In this document: one piece after another, positions 1-4,735 of the stretch
How the letters are laid out: the number at the start of each line of letters is the position of its first letter
How positions within the stretch are numbered: position 1 is the first letter of the stretch
From: GYS-P2D sp964522505
GTDB lineage: Bacteria; Bacteroidota; Bacteroidia; Chitinophagales; Saprospiraceae
Length of the DNA stretch: 5,685 nt
NCBI GenBank assembly: GCA_964522505.1
Contig: CAZFWJ010000115.1
Coordinates: forward strand, 1 to 5,685
Direction of reading: 5' to 3'
Notes under the pieces: model-generated
Databases searched by the model: none
Seen by the model: the letters and a program-made list of their open reading frames with translations, nothing else
Told to the model about the DNA's origin: nothing
Program-made: the position numbers and the translations under genes

Positions 1-449
1 TTCTCACTCATCTTTTCAAAGTTTCCTTTGAGCTTTTCGAGAATCCTGACGAATAGATTGATCTCTTGCTCATAGACCCCGTTGAAGCCTTCTTTGGCCA
101 GGGAGTTATAAGTCTTAGTTGCCTTTTTTTGGATATCGTCTCCTGCGGGAGAGAGGTAGATTCTTTTGGCTCGTTTGTTCTTCTTATCAGGCAGCTTTTC
201 AACCAACTCCTTCTTATCCAGTAGTTTTAGGATGCGTGATATTGAGGCGGGTTCTTTATTGGTAAATTCAGCAATTACAATTTGAGTAAGTCCTTGTTTT
301 TGAGAAATAGCTGATAGCACGAGCCACTGATCATAGGTAATACCATATCCTGCTTTATGAAATGCATAGTTAACTATGTCTCGATAATTCTTGAGATTTT
401 GCTCTGCCAGAAGCAAAACCTGGGCGGTGTTTTTTACTAGAAAACTCAT
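1..449 (-). CDS. MarR-family winged-helix transcriptional regulator (C-terminus cut by window edge)
   Basis: The frame read from the ATG at 449-447 gives 149 residues with no stop before the left edge. MarR proteins are usually about 140-160 residues, so only a short tail is probably missing. An N-terminal helix (about 5-32) is followed by a winged helix-turn-helix at about 38-103. It opens with YDQWLVLSAI (39-48). The recognition helix region is NKEPASISRILKLLDKK (64-80). The wing is rich in Lys/Arg (PDKKNKRAKRIYLSPAG, 87-103), matching the family's D-x-R-x-x-R...LT-x-x-G signature. The remaining helices (about 105-149) would form the dimer interface. An in-frame TAA lies two codons upstream, so this is the earliest possible ATG. 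The family binds palindromic operators as a dimer and often represses its own gene and neighbours. A perfect inverted repeat lies 53-80 bases upstream. The ligand and targets cannot be read from the sequence. Confidence 0.9.
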   Translation of the reverse strand, partial: MSFLVKNTAQVLLLAEQNLKNYRDIVNYAFHKAGYGITYDQWLVLSAISQKQGLTQIVIAEFTNKEPASISRILKLLDKKELVEKLPDKKNKRAKRIYLSPAGDDIQKKATKTYNSLAKEGFNGVYEQEINLFVRILEKLKGNFEKMSE

Positions 450-501
450 CTGTTAGTGGATCTTTCTGCTGCCTTGTCTTTCTAAAAATACGTTATCGGA
501 C

Positions 502-529
502 CTATTTGAACTAAAGCAAATGCAAATAG
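502..529. promoter_or_regulatory. Perfect 7-bp inverted repeat, candidate MarR operator
   Basis: CTATTTG at 502-508 and its exact reverse complement CAAATAG at 523-529 are separated by 14 bases. Corresponding positions of the two half-sites lie 21 bp apart, about two helical turns, so a dimer could contact both on one face. The spacer adjoining the right half contains GCAAATGCAAA, a further short direct repeat. The site lies in the gap upstream of the MarR gene, where autoregulatory operators of this family usually sit. A 7-bp RNA hairpin is an alternative reading. The repeat itself is certain; its function is inferred. Confidence 0.4.
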
Positions 530-570
530 AAAGTTCGTAATTCTTGGATGTAAAACTCTTGATATATCTA

Positions 571-585
571 ACTATTGAGAATAGT
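571..585 (-). repeat. Short inverted repeat over the stop codon of the secreted-protein gene
   Basis: ACTATT (571-576) and AATAGT (580-585) form a perfect 6-bp inverted repeat with a 3-base loop, overlapping the TAG stop at 574-572. The stem is almost all A-U in RNA and no clear U-run follows on the minus strand, so it is at best a weak transcript end. The gap from 450 to 571 shows no better terminator. Confidence 0.3.
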
Positions 586-2023
586 CCACTTTAACTAGGC
601 TTAAAGCAGAATTGCGTTGACTTGGCACAATCAAGGAACTGTTGTTGATCTGTATAGCATATTGGAAGATTAACCTCAAATTCTGGTACTCCGTACTGAG
701 CAAGCTGTTTCGCTTGTAATTGCCTGCACCATCAAAAATATATTCGCTCACGGTGCTATTGGTCTTAATCTCGTCATTATAGATAAGTCTGACACGGCTC
801 GGCGTCATGAATGTAAAGTAGGAAGAGAAAAGTGCATTGTCATTTTGAGAAAACTGCTTTTTGTAGAACACATGATACCAATCGAGTTCGAGATTTTGGT
901 CCAAAGAGATAACTACGAGGTCTTCACGATAGTGATCGCTCCATCCTACAGAGTTAAATCCTTGTTGTCGCCCTCTGAAGGTGTTGGAATTATTAAAGGT
1001 TGATACTCCTCCATTTTGTCTGACCAGATTTCTTGCGTGTTCAAAAACTAATATCGGAGAACCGTCAGCCTTTAGTAGCATGGAACTCACCTGAAAATTG
1101 CGCAATTTTTTATTCTTATTATTTCCATAAACTTCGAAGAACACGACATCTTCAAATGGAATGAGGTAGATTTGTTCATCCTGCCAATTGTCTATGCTGC
1201 CATTAATCCAAACATATCCAGTACTTTGATCACGACTCTTTTCGTCGTAAAGACCAGTTACTGCTAAGCGGCGATTTTTATTATCAATCTTAAAGAATAA
1301 GTCCGAAGTAATTATATCCCTGAGTGGCAGGTTGATCTCTTCAGTTTCTGTGCCATTGGCTAAAAACCGAATAAACCGGGCGAAGTGATTGTCCTTGGCG
1401 CTTCTGTTATTGTTTCGTTCATAGAGGATTACGACATCTCCTTGATCAGAGACTTCTATTTGCTTAATGTCTTCATATAAGTTGAGATCAACTAATTGAT
1501 ATTTGCTGTTGAGCAAGGTTTTTTTCCGCCTAATATCAAACACCAAGATCGTCATTAGATCCTTTTCTGTGATATTATAGAGCGCTATTATGTTTTTGTT
1601 TTCTGAAATTATGGTTTCATATTGGAGCGCCTTAATTGATCTTTGGTCGCGAAAGATCTCGACGCTATCTACTCTATTAGCTGTCGCATTAAACACATCC
1701 ATCTGGACAACTACTTCATCTTCATCTCTGAATCCGTAGAATACGGAAAAGGCTGTATCGGTGTTAATGGCGTCATACACAAGTGCTCGATCACTGAGCA
1801 GGTCCACATTTCTCTCACTGCTAAGCACGAGATTTTCTTCAAAGATGTCTAGGATCTTCTTGTCCCCTTGGTCCCTAAACAGCAGAATGGATTCATCGAC
1901 CTGGCCTAATAGATAATATGCCCTGTCAGATCGCAGATTGATCTCAGGAGAAACAGTCACCATCTGTGCCAAAAGACATTGGCCAGCAAAGAAGAACACC
2001 AACAATGAAAATATCTTTTCCAA
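572..2023 (-). CDS. Secreted protein of unknown function, Bacteroidota type, TTG start
   Basis: This gene encodes 483 residues. Residues 1-20 form a standard signal peptide: Lys3, a hydrophobic core SLLVFFFAG, and a likely signal peptidase I cut after LLAQ. The start is TTG at 2023-2021, because a TAA codon sits immediately upstream and the first in-frame ATG (1963-1961, residue 21) would remove the whole signal peptide. The mature part alternates short hydrophobic strands with polar turns, suggesting an all-beta, possibly propeller-like fold. There is no metal-binding or catalytic motif I can name, and the only Cys lies in the signal peptide. The C-terminal half (about 315-440) has a pattern I associate with uncharacterised secreted Bacteroidota proteins: YREDLVVISLDQNLELDWYH (365-384), then KKQFSQNDNALFSSY (388-402), RLIYND (412-417) and VSEYIFDGAG (425-434). 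It is divergently transcribed from the formimidoyltransferase and lies 122 bases upstream of the MarR gene on the same strand, so they could be co-transcribed. No function is assigned. Confidence 0.85.
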   Translation of the reverse strand: MEKIFSLLVFFFAGQCLLAQMVTVSPEINLRSDRAYYLLGQVDESILLFRDQGDKKILDIFEENLVLSSERNVDLLSDRALVYDAINTDTAFSVFYGFRDEDEVVVQMDVFNATANRVDSVEIFRDQRSIKALQYETIISENKNIIALYNITEKDLMTILVFDIRRKKTLLNSKYQLVDLNLYEDIKQIEVSDQGDVVILYERNNNRSAKDNHFARFIRFLANGTETEEINLPLRDIITSDLFFKIDNKNRRLAVTGLYDEKSRDQSTGYVWINGSIDNWQDEQIYLIPFEDVVFFEVYGNNKNKKLRNFQVSSMLLKADGSPILVFEHARNLVRQNGGVSTFNNSNTFRGRQQGFNSVGWSDHYREDLVVISLDQNLELDWYHVFYKKQFSQNDNALFSSYFTFMTPSRVRLIYNDEIKTNSTVSEYIFDGAGNYKRNSLLSTEYQNLRLIFQYAIQINNSSLIVPSQRNSALSLVKVDYSQ

Positions 2024-2043
2024 TTAAATTTACATTCGACGTA

Positions 2044-2074
2044 CAAACTACATAATCTAATGTCTTAAATCAAA
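2044..2074 (-). promoter_or_regulatory. Possible Bacteroidota-type promoter for the secreted-protein gene
   Basis: On the minus strand, TTTG (2074-2071) is followed after 20 bases by TAGTTTG (2050-2044). This resembles the Bacteroidota TTTG / TAnnTTTG promoter with its usual 19-21 base spacing, but the -7 element is one base short of consensus. Transcription would start near 2037, giving a leader of roughly 15 bases before the TTG start codon. The formimidoyltransferase promoter must lie in the same 58-base spacer or inside the neighbouring gene; I see no good match for it. Confidence 0.3.
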
Positions 2075-2081
2075 AATAGTT

Positions 2082-3023
2082 ATGGCAGACCGTCCGCCAC
2101 TCATAGAATGTGTGGTCAATATTAATCACAGCCGACAAAACGACTTTATCGGCAGATTGGTTTCAGAGATTAACGTGTATAACTCAAAGGTTATCCATGT
2201 TGATAGAGGAGAAGACGCTCAGAGAACGGTTTTAACTATCATATCTCCTATTACGGAAATGGGCTCCATACTAGAAATCATTTATCATCGGTGTTCTCTA
2301 GAACAGGATATTATGAACTATAGTGGGAATCATCCCTCTGCAGGCATCGTTGATGTTGTACCGTTCATTCCTATCAGGGGTATTGACAAAGATGCTCTGA
2401 AGGCATGGGTGGATCAGTGGGCTACAGAAGTTGCAGGGACATATGAAGTGCCCATTATCTACTATGGGGACATAGCCAGCCAACCAAAGCAACAGCATCT
2501 TAGTGATATCAGGCGAGGAGGACCAGATCAAGCGAATCGGAGATTACGGCAAGGTGAACTTTCAGCGGACTATGGACCAAACAATAGCCATCCTAAGTTA
2601 GGGCTGAGTAGTTGGACGGTTCGGGATTATATGGTAGCCTACAATGTCAGCCTCAACACAGATGATCTAGGGATAGCCAAAGACATTGCCAAGGATATTC
2701 GCAAATTAAGAATGCACGAAGCACGGTTACATGATGTCAGAGTATTGGGTTGGCTCACTGAGGAATATGGTTGTGTTCAGATCTCTGCGAATCTATATAA
2801 CATAAATAAAATGACTATGAAAGACTTTTATGACTTAGTTGTTGAGATGTCCGAAGAGTATAAAGTTGAAGTGCTCGGGTCTGAATTAATTGGTATGACT
2901 CTATTCAAGGGGATGTCAGAACATTGCGATGAAGGCAATGTAGATTCTGTCATTGATTACATGAATCTTTCCTGCCATGAGCCCTTCATAAAAGAGGAAC
3001 GAATTCTTGAAATCGTGATCTGA
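2082..3023 (+). CDS. ftcD: Glutamate formimidoyltransferase (monofunctional, divergent)
   Basis: This 313-residue protein matches the formiminotransferase domain of FtcD. The family moves the formimidoyl group of N-formimidoyl-L-glutamate to tetrahydrofolate, giving glutamate and 5-formimidoyl-THF, the last step of one histidine-degradation route in the cytoplasm. Visible landmarks are IECVVNIN (8-15), HVDRGEDAQRTVLT (39-52), GNHPSAGIVDVVPFIPIRG (82-100) with His84 at the catalytic His82 position of the mammalian enzyme, VPIIYYGDIA (123-132), ADYGPN (162-167), a PKLG...AYNVSL stretch (171-191) and the closing VQISANL / VLGSELIGM (232-238, 264-272). Asp41 aligns with mammalian Asp39. There is no cyclodeaminase domain, so it is the short bacterial form. 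The usual N-terminal PNFSEG is replaced by VNINHS, and the usual HPRMG by HPSAG, so it is a divergent member and a changed substrate is possible. The ATG is the first possible start after an in-frame TAA at 2058. No hut genes flank it. Confidence 0.85.
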   Translation: MADRPPLIECVVNINHSRQNDFIGRLVSEINVYNSKVIHVDRGEDAQRTVLTIISPITEMGSILEIIYHRCSLEQDIMNYSGNHPSAGIVDVVPFIPIRGIDKDALKAWVDQWATEVAGTYEVPIIYYGDIASQPKQQHLSDIRRGGPDQANRRLRQGELSADYGPNNSHPKLGLSSWTVRDYMVAYNVSLNTDDLGIAKDIAKDIRKLRMHEARLHDVRVLGWLTEEYGCVQISANLYNINKMTMKDFYDLVVEMSEEYKVEVLGSELIGMTLFKGMSEHCDEGNVDSVIDYMNLSCHEPFIKEERILEIVI

Positions 3024-3028
3024 CGAAG

Positions 3029-3946
3029 CTACTCTTCTACATCTTCAATAATATAGAAACCCTCAGCTCCCTGTTTTTGATAGAGCGGCATGAGTATCCT
3101 ACCAGTTTGAGGAGCTGTTATAGTCACTCCGTTATGTTCTGCTAGAGGATCCCCTTTTTCAATGGACTTAAAGTTTAGGAAACCTTCAAGCGTTTCATAG
3201 GCATCTCCATATTTTATAGGGTGTCTATATATCAGCCTTGATACCTTAGGTAAGCCCTGCGAATACTGCTTGAGAATGTCGTCATGTATGCTTTCGACAT
3301 CTGTACTATCGACCATATTGAGATGTTTCATACAGTTGATCATTGCTGCTATCGCCCTATTTACACTCAACGGATCTAGGTGTCTACCAGATTCGAAAGT
3401 GAGAGAGTGAATAGCTCGCCTGTCATAGTCGGGGTTAAAATACTCCATGATAGTGCCCTTGATGTTGTTCATCATATTGAGGATAACAGGGGCGTTGAGA
3501 CTCTTAGAGATGTCAAGGGATTTATGTCCTGGCCCTGGAATTGAAAATATACCACCATCAGACGAGGTGGTATGAAGGTCAAGTAGGATTACATCACGAT
3601 GATTAGAGGATGTAAGCTTGTCATTGATTAATTCGATGATTTCATGCTTTTCGGTTATTTCATGGATCTGTCCACTCAACGTTTTTGGGGATTCTGTCCA
3701 GATTCTATTGAGATCATGATCGATAAATCGCTTGTTTAGTTCATAGGCTTTCAGATTCCCAATCAACCCAAGAATTTCACCTCTGAATTGAAAGTTATGG
3801 TTGGTAATTGGCTCTACTTCCAGCATCTTAAATAGATACTCAAGGGCTTTTACCCCAGCAGGCTCATTACCGTGCATCGCCGACATTACTATTAGCAACG
3901 GACCCTCAAGGTCATGGGTATATCTACCGATCAGTCTATTGAGCAT
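3029..3946 (-). CDS. Succinylglutamate desuccinylase/aspartoacylase-family zinc hydrolase
   Basis: This 305-residue protein belongs to the AstE/AspA branch of the M14-like zinc carboxypeptidase fold, cytoplasmic enzymes that remove an acyl group from N-acyl amino acids. The expected zinc ligands are present: His25 and Glu28 in MHGNEPAG (24-31), and His125 in LDLHTT (122-127). Asn80-Arg81 in DHDLNRIW (77-84) corresponds to the substrate-binding DLNR of aspartoacylase, and Glu185 in FESGRH (184-189) to the catalytic glutamate. A C-terminal beta domain (about 235-305) contains GDAYETLEGF and ends in APQTGRILMPLYQKQGAEGF (278-297), as in full-length members. Length is close to human aspartoacylase (313), so the enzyme looks intact. 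The ATG at 3946-3944 is preceded by an in-frame TAA seven codons upstream. No arginine-succinyltransferase genes are nearby, so AstE itself is not supported and the substrate stays open. Its stop lies 5 bases from that of the convergent formimidoyltransferase. Confidence 0.85.
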   Translation of the reverse strand: MLNRLIGRYTHDLEGPLLIVMSAMHGNEPAGVKALEYLFKMLEVEPITNHNFQFRGEILGLIGNLKAYELNKRFIDHDLNRIWTESPKTLSGQIHEITEKHEIIELINDKLTSSNHRDVILLDLHTTSSDGGIFSIPGPGHKSLDISKSLNAPVILNMMNNIKGTIMEYFNPDYDRRAIHSLTFESGRHLDPLSVNRAIAAMINCMKHLNMVDSTDVESIHDDILKQYSQGLPKVSRLIYRHPIKYGDAYETLEGFLNFKSIEKGDPLAEHNGVTITAPQTGRILMPLYQKQGAEGFYIIEDVEE

Positions 3947-4036
3947 TAGTACTTGATGAAATATTTAATGGTAAGTCGAGAGAATAGGCTTGGCATGATT
4001 TTCGGTCTCTAACTAATACCCAATGTATAACCTGTG

Positions 4037-4537
4037 ATGATTGTTTTGTTTGTTATAACGCTACTTTTTTCAAATAGTGATGATATTAAGATGGACTATG
4101 TCAAAAAATATAGCCCAGTAGCAATTGCCGAGATGAACCGAACTGGGATCCCTGCAAGCATTAAGTTAGCGCAGGCCCTTCATGAGAGCAATGCTGGCGC
4201 ATCCCATCTTAGTTTAGAGTCCAATAATCACTTTGGGATAAAGTGTAAATCATACTGGCAAGGGAACACATATTTCCATAAGGATGACGATTATAACGCT
4301 GACGGAGATCTAATTAACTCTTGCTTCAGAGCTTACGATACACCTGTTGATTCATATGTTGACCATTCTAACTTCATCGTCAACAGCATCAACTATGGAG
4401 GCCTTGTCAAGAGTTGTGGCAACGACTATAAAGCCTGGGCAAGAGGATTACAGCGATCTGGCTATGCTACAGATCCAACTTATGCAGAAAAGCTCATCAA
4501 AATAGTAGAGAACTATCAACTCTATCAATACGACTAA
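4037..4537 (+). CDS. Secreted GH73-type glucosaminidase (peptidoglycan hydrolase), single domain
   Basis: The protein has 166 residues from ATG 4037; a GTG at 4034 would add one residue. A short hydrophobic N-terminus (IVLFVITLLF, 2-11) acts as a signal peptide or anchor, although it has no Lys/Arg before the core. The rest is a mannosyl-glycoprotein endo-beta-N-acetylglucosaminidase-like domain, which cuts the glycan strands of peptidoglycan after N-acetylglucosamine. Motifs in order are AEMNRTGIPASIKLAQALHE (31-50) with Glu50 as the probable general acid, NNHFGIKC (63-70), CFRAYDTPVDSYVDHSNFI (96-114), DYKAWARGLQRSGYATDPTY (130-149) and the terminal KLIKIVENYQLYQYD. Bacteroidota relatives often carry C-terminal LysM wall-binding repeats; here the protein ends exactly at the domain border. 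It is divergent from the aspartoacylase-family gene across a 90-base spacer and upstream of the fibre-like gene on the same strand. Roles in wall turnover or in passing a surface structure through the wall are both possible. Confidence 0.88.
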   Translation: MIVLFVITLLFSNSDDIKMDYVKKYSPVAIAEMNRTGIPASIKLAQALHESNAGASHLSLESNNHFGIKCKSYWQGNTYFHKDDDYNADGDLINSCFRAYDTPVDSYVDHSNFIVNSINYGGLVKSCGNDYKAWARGLQRSGYATDPTYAEKLIKIVENYQLYQYD

Positions 4538-4581
4538 CATTAAACCCTGATCCTAAACGCCTTAAACGTTAAAATTTTCAC

Positions 4582-4600
4582 ATATATAAATTTTATATAT
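4582..4600. repeat. AT-only palindrome in the intergenic spacer
   Basis: ATATATAAA (4582-4590) and TTTATATAT (4592-4600) are exact reverse complements around one central T. It begins 45 bases after the glucosaminidase stop. With no room for a normal hairpin loop and only A-T pairs, it is a poor intrinsic terminator. It may mark easily melted or bent DNA upstream of the next promoter. Confidence 0.45.
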
Positions 4601-4622
4601 ATAATAATTTTAATTATACTTG
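4591..4622 (+). promoter_or_regulatory. Possible promoter of the fibre-like gene
   Basis: TTTT (4591-4594), 20 bases, then TATACTTG (4615-4622) differs by one base in each element from the Bacteroidota TTTG / TAnnTTTG promoter and has its usual spacing. Transcription would start near 4629, leaving a leader of about 105 bases before the preferred start at 4736. The AT-rich surroundings make chance matches likely, so this is a weak call. Confidence 0.25.
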
Positions 4623-4631
4623 CAATGCATT

Positions 4632-4646
4632 TGGCTGTCTCAGCCA
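4632..4646 (+). repeat. 6-bp hairpin near the predicted mRNA 5' end
   Basis: TGGCTG (4632-4637) and CAGCCA (4641-4646) are perfect complements around the loop TCT. It is the only GC-containing stem in this AT-rich spacer and falls just after the predicted transcription start. No U-run follows, so it is not an intrinsic terminator. A protecting 5' stem or a protein-binding site would fit; neither is shown. Confidence 0.35.
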
Positions 4647-4735
4647 TGTCAACTGAATTCTACCACCTGTCTGAATTGATAAATAGTGTACCTATTTATT
4701 ACAACGTATTGCATAGTTTATTAAACCCAAATACA

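Noticed and set aside
8..202. 64-residue open frame on the minus strand
   Set aside because: It lies in another frame of the MarR gene, has low-complexity Ser/Lys composition and shows no domain.
453..530. Bacteroidota promoter for the MarR gene
   Set aside because: TTTG-like and TATTTTTA-like elements exist on the minus strand, but their spacing (about 26 bases) does not fit the usual 19-21.
1643..1852. 69-residue open frame on the plus strand
   Set aside because: It lies fully antisense inside the secreted-protein gene and has no recognisable motif.
2298..2531. 77-residue open frame on the minus strand
   Set aside because: It is antisense to the formimidoyltransferase across its best conserved motifs, so it is a shadow of that gene.
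3947..4033. Promoter TAGGCTTG (3985-3992) for the glucosaminidase
   Set aside because: The -7 element is one base from consensus, but no TTG or TTTG lies 19-21 bases upstream.
4653..4677. Direct repeat CTGAATT (4653-4659 and 4671-4677)
   Set aside because: Two copies of a 7-mer in an AT-rich spacer are expected by chance often enough, and the 18-base period suggests nothing specific.
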